Shown piece by piece: positions 43,315 through 50,933 of a DNA stretch of 64,000 nt (its first letter is position 1; the number at the start of each line of letters is the position of its first letter). Both the position numbers and the translations under genes were made by a program. Source of the stretch: Butyrivibrio sp. (GTDB taxonomy: Bacteria; Bacillota; Clostridia; Lachnospirales; Lachnospiraceae); contig JAEDHB010000001.1 in the NCBI GenBank assembly GCA_016297265.1, forward strand, positions 186,001-250,000. Direction: 5' to 3'. The notes under the pieces are model-generated. The model saw nothing but the letters and a program-made list of their open reading frames with translations, was not told where the DNA came from and did no database searches.

Positions 43315-43764
43315 CTATTCTTTATCTTCCTGGCCATATCTATAGCTAACCAGTTCGTCGATTTCCTTTTTCTCCTGCTCTCCAAGCTCCATCAGGAAAT
43401 TATCGAAAGCCTTTTCCCGAAGTTTTTCCTGGGTTTTGCGTTCCTTCACTGCTTCATTAAGTCTTTTCGCCGCAAGCTCAAAGTTTTTCTCGGCAACTCT
43501 CAGTTCAATCATCTGAACCTTTATCATTTCCTTCTGATAGTCAATCGCATGCCTTCCGTCCAGAAGATCACGCACATTGATGGTGCCTGTTGCAAGCTTT
43601 CTGTATTCAGCCTCCAGCTGACTTTTTCTTTTGAACATCAAATCAAGCTTTTCGCTCTCCTCGTCCACTCTAAGACGGCACATCGCATAATGCTGCTTTG
43701 CCTGGGTTTCCATTTTGTTTTTGATATCCAGAATATTTTGCATTCGATATATAAACTTTGCCAT
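43315..43764 (-). CDS. fliJ: Flagellar export chaperone FliJ
   Basis: FliJ is the coiled-coil stalk of the FliI ATPase. The 149-residue protein is almost wholly helical and charged, starting MAKFIYRMQNILDIKNKMETQAKQ, typical for FliJ. It lies directly after fliI. Sequence is weakly conserved in this family; position and coiled coil support the call. Confidence 0.93.
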   Translation of the reverse strand: MAKFIYRMQNILDIKNKMETQAKQHYAMCRLRVDEESEKLDLMFKRKSQLEAEYRKLATGTINVRDLLDGRHAIDYQKEMIKVQMIELRVAEKNFELAAKRLNEAVKERKTQEKLREKAFDNFLMELGEQEKKEIDELVSYRYGQEDKE

Positions 43765-43781
43765 AAAACCATCCCTTCAGA

Positions 43782-45110
43782 TTACTGGGTGTCATCAGCA
43801 AAAACACTCTCCAACTCAGCCATAATCTCATCATAGGACTTTTTGTCATGCGTTGCCTGAACCAGAAAAGCATTCACCTTATCAATCTTACTGATTGCAA
43901 AATCAATTTCCTCATTGCTTCCCGCCTTGTAGGCGCCAATATTAATCAAGTCCTCCGCCTCGTTGTAGGTTGCCATAACATTCTTAAGGCGGCCCGCCAG
44001 CTCCTTTTGATGCGGGTCGGTAATCTGGCTCATACATCTTGATATACTCTGTAAAACATCAATTGCCGGATAATGATTTTTATGTGCTATTTTTCTGGAC
44101 AGCATGATATGTCCGTCCAGAATACTTCTCGCTGTATCGGTAACCGGCTCGTTAAAATCATCACCGTCAACAAGCACCGTATAAAGCCCCGTTATCGAAC
44201 CCCTGTCGGAATTGCCTGCGCGCTCAAGCAGTTTAGGCATCTCGCTGTACATGCTCGGCGGATAACCTCTTGTAACCGGCGGCTCGCCTGATGCAAGCCC
44301 AATCTCCCTCTGGGCCATGGAAAAACGGGTAAGTGAATCCATCATCAAAAGAACATCCTTGCCCTGATCCCTGAAATATTCGGCAATGGCTGTCGCCGTT
44401 TTTGCCGCCTTATTTCTGATGAGTGCCGGTTTATCCGATGTTGCAACCACCACAACACTCCTCTTCATACCCTCTTCGCCCAGGTCATTTTCTATAAATT
44501 CACGGACTTCACGTCCTCGCTCTCCGATAAGTGCAATGACATTGATATCCGCCCTTGTATTCCTTGCAAACATACCCATCAGGGTACTTTTTCCCACACC
44601 ACTTCCGGCAAAAATACCGACACGCTGACCCTTTCCTATTGTGAGAAGTCCGTCCACCGCTTTTACGCCAAGTGGAAGAATTGTATCAATTATTATTCTC
44701 TGCAGAGGGTCCGGTGATGGAGCATCCACGGGATATCTCTCATAATAATCCAGGGAACTTCCATCAAGAGGTCTTCCCAATCCGTCAACTGTTTTTCCCA
44801 ATAAATCAGGTCCGACATTCACACACAATCTGGTATTGGTATTCTCAACAATGCATCCCGGTCCGACACCGTCCACATTTTCAAAAGGCATAAGAATAAT
44901 TCTTTTTTCCTTAAAACCAACAACCTCAGCGCTGATATAGCATCCCGGTTTGTCCTTCAGCATAATATGGCATACATCATTAAGACTGGCATCCGGGCCA
45001 ATTGACTCGATTGTCAGTCCAACAACTTTAGATACTTTTCCCATTTTTTTGTAAAATGTTTTTCTGCTTAAACTAAGGTATTTCGATGTATCCACAACAG
45101 TTCTCTCCAA
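43782..45110 (-). CDS. fliI: Flagellum-specific ATPase FliI
   Basis: FliI powers early steps of export. The 442-residue protein has the Walker A AGSGVGKST (168-176), the Walker B region DVLLMMDSLTRFSMAQREIGLASGEPP (as blocks) and the F1-ATPase-like PSMYSEMPKLLERAG. Length and the DYYERYPVDAPSPDPLQR entrance loop are standard. It lies 6 bases after fliH. Confidence 0.97.
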   Translation of the reverse strand: MERTVVDTSKYLSLSRKTFYKKMGKVSKVVGLTIESIGPDASLNDVCHIMLKDKPGCYISAEVVGFKEKRIILMPFENVDGVGPGCIVENTNTRLCVNVGPDLLGKTVDGLGRPLDGSSLDYYERYPVDAPSPDPLQRIIIDTILPLGVKAVDGLLTIGKGQRVGIFAGSGVGKSTLMGMFARNTRADINVIALIGERGREVREFIENDLGEEGMKRSVVVVATSDKPALIRNKAAKTATAIAEYFRDQGKDVLLMMDSLTRFSMAQREIGLASGEPPVTRGYPPSMYSEMPKLLERAGNSDRGSITGLYTVLVDGDDFNEPVTDTARSILDGHIMLSRKIAHKNHYPAIDVLQSISRCMSQITDPHQKELAGRLKNVMATYNEAEDLINIGAYKAGSNEEIDFAISKIDKVNAFLVQATHDKKSYDEIMAELESVFADDTQ

Positions 45111-45116
45111 AAATAT

Positions 45117-45932
45117 CTAGCGTGCACAACTGAGTATTTTTATCTCATTAATTAAATTCTTGAGCTGAATATCAAGGCTGCAGTCAAATACGCCCGCATC
45201 CGTTTCAATGATGCACTCATTGTGTCCCAGCTTGTTGTCCTTGCTGATTTCAATGGTAATATCCGATGCATTGGAGCCGTAAATCAGCTCTTTATTGCCG
45301 TACACATAATCATAGTCCTCATCGGAAACCCTAATCATAAACTCCTTGCTGATTTCCGTATTCTTCATTACAGAATTGATAAGTGCCATAATAACCGTCT
45401 TATTTTCTTCCGTAATCACTCCGAAAGCATTTTCAAAAACTTCAAGAATTACATTGACCAGTTCCGGCTCCAGCTTATTCTTAAGCTCCTCATATTCTTC
45501 CTCAAGTTCAGACTTCCTCTGTGCAATTTCAGCATCCGCCATGTTGATTTTATCTGTTAAAATAGCATCAGCATCCTTTGTGCCTGCAGCCAGACCTTCA
45601 TTATATCCGCTCTTTTTTGCTTCCTCCCTAATCTGAATTGCTTCAGCACGGGCTGCTTCAATAATCGATTCAGCTTCCCTGTTGGCATCTTCAAGAATGC
45701 TGTCAATTCTGTTTTGCTGTTCTTCCGTAATAACCGGTTCGTCCGAAACCAGCTGTTCAACCGTGGCAGCATCAAGCCCGCAGATAAAGCCATCCTCATC
45801 CGGATGGTCCGCCTTTTGGGCAAAATTTCTCTGCTGCTGTTCCAGCATATTCTCCACGAGTTTATTTGAATCTATTACTATCTTGTCCTCACTTTTGACA
45901 ATGATATTGTTATATTTTACAAGATTAGGCAA
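45117..45932 (-). CDS. fliH: Flagellar assembly protein FliH
   Basis: FliH regulates FliI. The chosen start is TTG at 45932: GGAGGTGA lies 8 bases upstream, and the product then reads PNLVKYNNIIVKSEDKIVIDSNKLVE. This gives 271 residues and an 8-base overlap with the fliG stop. A GTG at 45944 is the alternative; an ATG at 46028 would overlap fliG by 100 bases and is unlikely. A central coiled coil (about 75-160, REAESIIEAARAEAIQIREEAKK) and a C-terminal V-ATPase E-like domain are visible. Confidence 0.9.
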   Translation of the reverse strand: MPNLVKYNNIIVKSEDKIVIDSNKLVENMLEQQQRNFAQKADHPDEDGFICGLDAATVEQLVSDEPVITEEQQNRIDSILEDANREAESIIEAARAEAIQIREEAKKSGYNEGLAAGTKDADAILTDKINMADAEIAQRKSELEEEYEELKNKLEPELVNVILEVFENAFGVITEENKTVIMALINSVMKNTEISKEFMIRVSDEDYDYVYGNKELIYGSNASDITIEISKDNKLGHNECIIETDAGVFDCSLDIQLKNLINEIKILSCAR

Positions 45933-46938
45933 TGATTTCGTCACCTCCACCTCTTGCGATAACGATTTCTGCGCTATCTTCAAGTTTACGGACAATATTA
46001 ACAATCTTCTGCTGTGCTTCCTCAACATCTTTGAGTCGTACAGGTCCCATGAATTCCATATCTTCCTTGATCATAGCAGCAAGACGGGATGAAAGGTTGG
46101 AGAAAATAACACTCTGAACCTCTTCATTGGCGCTCTTAAGTGCAGTAGCAAGGTCATTGTTTTCAACATCCCTGAGCACACGCTGGATGGCTTTGCTGTC
46201 GAGATTGATAATATCCTCGAATACAAACATCTTCTTCCTGATTTCATCTGCAAGCTCAGGCTCTTCAATTTCAAGAGTTTCAAGAATATGACGCTCCGTA
46301 CCTCTGTCAACTGAGTTGAGGATTTCAACGATGGCGTCGGTACCGCCCACAATTGTGTAATCCTGATTAACAAGTGAAGCAAGCTTTCTCTCGAGAACTC
46401 CCTCCACCTCTTTGATAACATCCGGTGATGTTCTGTCCATCATTGCAATACGCTTGGCAACATCGGACTGTTTTTCAGGAGGTAAAGCTGAAATAACCTG
46501 TGATGACTGCCCTGCCGGTAAATATGACAAAATAAGGGCGATGGTCTGCGGATGCTCATCCTGAATGAAGTTGAGCAGCTGTGCAGGGTCGGTCTTTCTG
46601 ATAAATTCAAAAGGTCTAACCTGCAGACTCGCAGTAAGTTTACCGATAACATCCCTTGCCTTATCTTCTCCAAGTGCTTTTTCGAGGAGCTCTTTGGCAT
46701 ACGAAATACCGCCTTCTGCAATATATTGCTGTGCAAGGCACACCTCATAGAATTCGGAAAGGACTTCCTCCTTCGTCTGTGGTGACACACTGCTGGTATT
46801 GGCAATTTCCAGTGTTAATTGTTCTATTTCATCTTCTTTTAAATGTTTAAAAACCTTTGATGACTTTTCCGGACCAAGTGCAATCAGAAGAATTGCACTT
46901 TTCTGAATTCCATCAAGTCCCTGTTTTGCTTTTGCCAT
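45925..46938 (-). CDS. fliG: Flagellar motor switch protein FliG
   Basis: FliG carries torque between stator and rotor. From ATG 46938 (AGAGGTGA 7 bases upstream) the protein has 337 residues: the FliF-binding N domain (GLDGIQKSAILLIALG), the EHPQ motif (QDEHPQTIALILSYL) in the middle domain, and the C-terminal charged helix with IQRVLRDVENNDLATALK. All three domains are complete. Confidence 0.97.
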   Translation of the reverse strand: MAKAKQGLDGIQKSAILLIALGPEKSSKVFKHLKEDEIEQLTLEIANTSSVSPQTKEEVLSEFYEVCLAQQYIAEGGISYAKELLEKALGEDKARDVIGKLTASLQVRPFEFIRKTDPAQLLNFIQDEHPQTIALILSYLPAGQSSQVISALPPEKQSDVAKRIAMMDRTSPDVIKEVEGVLERKLASLVNQDYTIVGGTDAIVEILNSVDRGTERHILETLEIEEPELADEIRKKMFVFEDIINLDSKAIQRVLRDVENNDLATALKSANEEVQSVIFSNLSSRLAAMIKEDMEFMGPVRLKDVEEAQQKIVNIVRKLEDSAEIVIARGGGDEIIA

Positions 46939-46971
46939 TTTATCACCTCTCTGCAACCTGTGTGATTCATG

Positions 46972-48570
46972 CTAATTCCATCCTTCATTGAGCCAGTTCC
47001 TAAGAAGCAAAGCAACCGCCTCCGGATTTTCATCAACAAATTTCTCTATTGCAATACGAACTTCTGATTTTTCCTGAACATCAATATCTTCAACAACAGG
47101 CCTGTTTTCTTTGGTGGTCGCAAGCATGTCCTCAACGCTGAGTTCAGGCTCGGTCTCATTGACCGCAACCGGTCTGGTGCTTCTGATAATAATGAATATC
47201 AACAACGCTGCAATAAGCGCTGCCAAAATAATCTGAACAATAAAGAATGGTGAGGATTCCTTTTCCTCAGCATCGTAAAACACATAGCTGCTGTATCCCA
47301 TAAGATTAATGCTGTTAACCGGAATACCGGTACCTGTAGCCACAACATTCTTAATCTGATCGTCAAGTTCAATAGGAACGGGTTCCCTGTTGGCATTCTT
47401 GAATTCTTCCCAGCTCATATCCTCAAGGAGTCCTCTTTCCTTAGCATCCTCTTCGGTGAGGTTCTCAACCTTATTGGCCACGATGGAAATGCTGGAATTA
47501 TTGTAATTAATCTTGCCCTGTGCAGGCTTGGTTGTTGTTATTTTCTCATTCTGGTACCATTCATACTGTCTGAGCGAGTATTTTGAATCGCCTCCGTCAG
47601 CATTCTTTATGTCATAATCCGTATCATTGTCATTGGATTCTGTTCCGGCAGCACCACCGCTAAGCGCAAGGTCTCCGCTGGAATCAACCTCATAGCTGGT
47701 CTTGTAAAGGCCCTCATCCGTTCCCTCCGGAGCATGATACTCTTTGTCAACAATTTCAACATTGTCAAAATCAACTGAGAGATTTGGCGAAACTGTGACT
47801 TCGTTGTAATTCAGGGAAGATAAAAGCTGTTTTGCCTTTGCAATCAAGGCATTCTCAAGCTGTTCCCTTACCTTCTGGCTTGAAGATGAAACACCGTATG
47901 TATTATTGGTTCCGCCGTAGTATAACAGATTGGAATTACTGTCCATTACAACAACATTGTTGGTATTATCACTTCCGACATTGGTTGCAAGCGTAAGGCC
48001 GATGGCTGCCGCCTGCTCCTCGGACATCTCCTTGGTTAGCTTAAGTATTGCCGTAATTGACGCATCCGTATTTTCTTTAAAAATAGTTGAACCGGCATCC
48101 TGGAATTTGATTGTCACCCTTGCTTCCTTTACGCCGTCAAGGGTCTCCAGGTCCTTCTTGAATTTCGATTCAAGAAATGCGGTATACTTCTTTTCCGTTG
48201 TAGCTGCTGTCTCGGTAAATCCTCCGGAAAGTGCATCGCTTAGAGAGTAACCGTCCGCTGAAATATTATTTGAGCCAAGAACCAGCTTTGCCTCGACATA
48301 ATCATCCTTCTTGACAGTAACAACATTTTTCTCATCCACCTGACAGGTGATATTGTTGTCGTTCAAAAGTGCTCTTACTTCCGTAGCTTCTGATTCGTTA
48401 CTGCACTGACGAATAGTAACCATCTTAGGACGGGACGCAATCACTGCCACAATAATGATGACGGTGAGAATTGCTGCCGACAAGGACACAAAAAGAATTT
48501 TTTGCTTTTTATTAAATTTATCCCAAAACGCCTTGATTCTATCAAGGATCGCCTTTAATCTGTCCTGCAT
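46972..48570 (-). CDS. fliF: Flagellar MS-ring protein FliF
   Basis: FliF forms the MS ring. The 532-residue protein has an N-terminal membrane helix (about 27-45), the ring-building YscJ-like domains (TIRQCSNESEATEVRALLNDNNITCQV; LGSNNISADGYSLSDALSGGF), a variable beta-collar, a second membrane helix (about 440-462) and a C-terminal FliG-binding tail. AGGAG-type sequence precedes the ATG. Confidence 0.97.
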   Translation of the reverse strand: MQDRLKAILDRIKAFWDKFNKKQKILFVSLSAAILTVIIIVAVIASRPKMVTIRQCSNESEATEVRALLNDNNITCQVDEKNVVTVKKDDYVEAKLVLGSNNISADGYSLSDALSGGFTETAATTEKKYTAFLESKFKKDLETLDGVKEARVTIKFQDAGSTIFKENTDASITAILKLTKEMSEEQAAAIGLTLATNVGSDNTNNVVVMDSNSNLLYYGGTNNTYGVSSSSQKVREQLENALIAKAKQLLSSLNYNEVTVSPNLSVDFDNVEIVDKEYHAPEGTDEGLYKTSYEVDSSGDLALSGGAAGTESNDNDTDYDIKNADGGDSKYSLRQYEWYQNEKITTTKPAQGKINYNNSSISIVANKVENLTEEDAKERGLLEDMSWEEFKNANREPVPIELDDQIKNVVATGTGIPVNSINLMGYSSYVFYDAEEKESSPFFIVQIILAALIAALLIFIIIRSTRPVAVNETEPELSVEDMLATTKENRPVVEDIDVQEKSEVRIAIEKFVDENPEAVALLLRNWLNEGWN

Positions 48571-48595
48571 TTTCTACTCTCCTGAGTTGTAAATA

Positions 48596-48922
48596 TTAAA
48601 TCTGCATCTGCATAATTTCTTTGTATGCCGAAATAATAGCATTCTTAATTGCTACCGTGTACTGCAATGAAAGATTTGCCTTCTGTTCAATGACTGCAAG
48701 TTCATGAGTGCTCTTGAGTTCTCCAGTTGCAAAAGCAACCTCTGCCTTCTGTGCCTCATGCAGATAATCATTGGTATCAGAAATCATTTTCACAGCGGCA
48801 TTAAATATGCCGTCAAAGCTCTCCGAATCTGAGTTTCCCTGGCCCAGCTTATTGACATCCCTGCCCAGAACATCTGAAACCTTGTTAGTTATGGAAGTCG
48901 GAAACTGTACTGTTGCATCCAT
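48596..48922 (-). CDS. fliE: Hook-basal body complex protein FliE
   Basis: FliE joins the MS ring to the rod. The 108-residue protein has SFDGIFNAAVKMISDTNDYLHEAQKAEVAFATGELKSTHELAVIEQKANLSLQYTVAIKNAIISAYKEIMQMQI (as blocks), the standard FliE C-terminal half. Gene order flgB-flgC-fliE-fliF is canonical. Confidence 0.96.
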   Translation of the reverse strand: MDATVQFPTSITNKVSDVLGRDVNKLGQGNSDSESFDGIFNAAVKMISDTNDYLHEAQKAEVAFATGELKSTHELAVIEQKANLSLQYTVAIKNAIISAYKEIMQMQI

Positions 48923-48934
48923 TTACCATTCCTC

Positions 48935-49378
48935 CTATTCCATAAGTTTCAAGCCCATTGATGCAATATTTTTGCTGGCTTCAAAAGCAGTTGTATTTGC
49001 TTCGTAAGATCTTGTCGCATCAATAAGGTCCGTCATCTCGGTTACAATATTAACATTCGGATATAATACATATCCGTTCTCATCCGCATCAGGGTGTGAT
49101 GGGTCATATACAAGATTCATGTCCGTATCGGTGTCATTGGTAATTGCTATCGCTTTAACACCGGTACTAACACCGTTAATTGTTCTGTTAAGTACATCAC
49201 CAAAAGAATTTGTGTGGGATATTTTCTCCTGGAGAATGACATTCTTACGCACGTAAGGGCCACCCTCCTTGGTTCTTGTGGTGTTTGCATTAGCAATATT
49301 TTCAGAAATAACGTCCATTCTCAGCCTCTGAGCTGACATACCGGACGCATTAATATCCATTCCCGTAAAAAGAGCCAT
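48935..49378 (-). CDS. flgC: Flagellar rod protein FlgC
   Basis: The 147-residue rod protein starts MALFTGMDINASGMSAQRLRMDVISENIANANTTR and ends with IDATRSYEANTTAFEASKNIASMGLKLM, the rod signature ends. It lies 16 bases after flgB. Confidence 0.97.
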   Translation of the reverse strand: MALFTGMDINASGMSAQRLRMDVISENIANANTTRTKEGGPYVRKNVILQEKISHTNSFGDVLNRTINGVSTGVKAIAITNDTDTDMNLVYDPSHPDADENGYVLYPNVNIVTEMTDLIDATRSYEANTTAFEASKNIASMGLKLME

Positions 49379-49394
49379 ATTAATCCTCCTCTAA

Positions 49395-49796
49395 CTATTT
49401 GGTGTTAAGTGCCGCCTTAAATCTATCGAATTCCATCTTCATACTGTCAGTAACCGCCTCATAGTATAACTGATTGGAGGCAAGTTCAATCTGTTCAACA
49501 TCGATATCAACATTGTTGCCGTCGATTCTGTAGGACAATTCAGCATTATCTGTGTATACAGTAGGCTTAACATGATTATAATTGATATCCCTTACTGTTT
49601 TCGTAAGGTTATTCGAAAGCGAACTTCCCTTTGCCACTGCTGCTGAGAGAACAGACTCAAAGCTGACGTCCTGTCTCTTATAGCCCGGAGTGTCAACATT
49701 AGCAATATTACTGTTAAGCACCTCATTGCGCTTCCATGAATAATCTGCTGATGATGTCAATAAATCAACATATGCAAAAGCTCCTGAATTAATCAT
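49395..49796 (-). CDS. flgB: Flagellar rod protein FlgB, first gene of the operon
   Basis: The 133-residue protein has the rod signature WKRNEVLNSNIANVDTPGYKRQDVSFE and a C-terminal QLYYEAVTDSMKMEFDRFKAAL. AAAGGAG precedes the ATG. It is the first gene of the long flagellar/chemotaxis operon and lies directly downstream of codY. Confidence 0.97.
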   Translation of the reverse strand: MINSGAFAYVDLLTSSADYSWKRNEVLNSNIANVDTPGYKRQDVSFESVLSAAVAKGSSLSNNLTKTVRDINYNHVKPTVYTDNAELSYRIDGNNVDIDVEQIELASNQLYYEAVTDSMKMEFDRFKAALNTK

Positions 49797-49843
49797 AGAG
49801 GTTCTCCTTTCCTCTGTAAAAACATACTAATAGTCCATATACT

Positions 49844-49871
49844 ATTATATAGATTTCACAGAAAATGTAAA
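49844..49871 (-). promoter_or_regulatory. Sigma-A promoter of the flagellar/chemotaxis operon
   Basis: On the minus strand TTTACA (49866-49871) and a perfect TATAAT (49844-49849) are 16 bases apart, about 48 bases before flgB. A CodY-box-like sequence covers the spacer and the -35. No sigma-D promoter was recognised in this gap. Confidence 0.75.
49853..49867. promoter_or_regulatory. CodY-box-like site in the flagellar promoter
   Basis: ATTTCACAGAAAATG matches the known CodY consensus AATTTTCWGAAAATT at 11 of 15 positions, with the right half CAGAAAAT exact. It overlaps the -35 and spacer, a repressing position. CodY represses the Bacillus fla/che operon, and codY is the neighbouring gene. 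The site is a prediction. Confidence 0.5.
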
Positions 49872-49880
49872 GTAAAAATT

Positions 49881-49924
49881 ACGATATATTGTGTTTATTA
49901 ATTGCAAAAAATACTATATATCGT
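49881..49924. repeat. Long-spaced inverted repeat upstream of the flagellar promoter
   Basis: ACGATATATTGT (49881-49892) and ACTATATATCGT (49913-49924) are inverted copies (10 of 12 bases pair), with centres 32 bases apart, about three helix turns. They lie upstream of the -35. They could be two half-sites of a regulator or a looped operator. Confidence 0.45.
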
Positions 49925-49952
49925 GATTGTGGGTATTTTTCATTTCAAAAAG

Positions 49953-49989
49953 AACAAAAAAACCGCCATATCAAGATTGATATGGCGAT
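49953..49989 (-). terminator. Terminator of codY
   Basis: On the minus strand CGCCATATCA and TGATATGGCG form a 10-base stem with a 4-base loop, followed by a run of seven T. It lies 6 bases past the codY stop and isolates codY from the flagellar operon. Confidence 0.93.
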
Positions 49990-49994
49990 TCCAT

Positions 49995-50777
49995 TCACCC
50001 ACGTTCTAATTGAATTTTCTTAATCTCATCTAAAGCCACATCATTGAGTACCTTGATATATGTACCCTTCATCCCTGATGATCTGGACTCTATGACACCT
50101 GCGCTTTCGAATTTACGAATCGCATTCACAATAACGGAGCGGGTAATTCCCACCCTGTCAGCAATTCTGCTTGCAACAAGGATACCCTCATCGCCCTGCA
50201 GTTCATCAAAAATATGTATTATCGCCTCCAGCTCCGAATATGACAGTGTTCCGATTGCTGATTTTACGATATTAATCTTGCGGTCTTCCTCTGCATTCTC
50301 CTCATTCACGGAGCGCATCATCTCCAGACCGACAACTGTTGCACCATACTCGCAAAGAATAATATCATCGATTTCATACTGGCTGTCCACCTTGTACATA
50401 AACAATGTTCCGAGCCGTTCACCGGCTATATCAATCGGAGTTGTTATCGCTTGATACTTCTTTTCATAAGGAGCATCAAACCCCAGAGTCTCCAAATTAA
50501 CATTCTCCTTCGTAGAAAGAATATTCAACAATCTCTCGTTAAACATCGAATCCACAAAGCCGCCCACCTTGTCGCGAATCAGGACATTGATATCTTCCAC
50601 TGTCGGGCAGGAACTGAGTCCCAACACCTTACCCTTTTTGCTGAGCACTAATACATTGGAAGAAAGCATCTCGCTCATCACTTTACAAATGTCATTAAAG
50701 ACCACCTTGTGAGAGCTGTTATTATGCAAAAGCTTACCAATTTTACGAGTATTATCAAGCAATTGTACACTACTCAT
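49995..50777 (-). CDS. codY: Global nutrient-sensing repressor CodY
   Basis: CodY binds DNA when branched-chain amino acids (and GTP in many species) are plentiful. The 260-residue protein has an N-terminal GAF ligand domain (about 1-155, ending near VVGLEMMRS) and a winged-helix domain with SRIADRVGITRSVIVNAIRKFESAGVIESRSSGMKGTYIKVLND (as blocks). AAGAGGTGA precedes the ATG. It lies between topA and flgB. In Bacillus codY is likewise followed by flgB. Confidence 0.97.
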   Translation of the reverse strand: MSSVQLLDNTRKIGKLLHNNSSHKVVFNDICKVMSEMLSSNVLVLSKKGKVLGLSSCPTVEDINVLIRDKVGGFVDSMFNERLLNILSTKENVNLETLGFDAPYEKKYQAITTPIDIAGERLGTLFMYKVDSQYEIDDIILCEYGATVVGLEMMRSVNEENAEEDRKINIVKSAIGTLSYSELEAIIHIFDELQGDEGILVASRIADRVGITRSVIVNAIRKFESAGVIESRSSGMKGTYIKVLNDVALDEIKKIQLERG

Positions 50778-50810
50778 GCTTTCACCTCTTAACGATATTC
50801 TATGTGTAAT

Positions 50811-50839
50811 ATTTTAGCACTTTTATCTGTCATATTCAA
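50811..50839 (-). promoter_or_regulatory. Sigma-A promoter of codY
   Basis: On the minus strand TTGAAT (50834-50839) and TAAAAT (50811-50816) are 17 bases apart, about 34 bases before codY. It separates codY from the topA transcript, though no terminator after topA was seen. Confidence 0.7.
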
Positions 50840-50850
50840 TAATATTTTGA

Positions 50851-50865
50851 TATTTTCTGACAAAT
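50851..50865. promoter_or_regulatory. CodY-box-like site upstream of codY
   Basis: On the minus strand ATTTGTCAGAAAATA matches AATTTTCWGAAAATT at 12 of 15 positions. It lies 12 bases upstream of the codY -35, so CodY probably controls its own gene, as known in other Firmicutes. Confidence 0.55.
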
Positions 50866-50933
50866 CAGGACGGATATACACAATTCATACCGTTGTGGTT
50901 CCATATTATATTTCGGACTGTATTGCAAAAATA

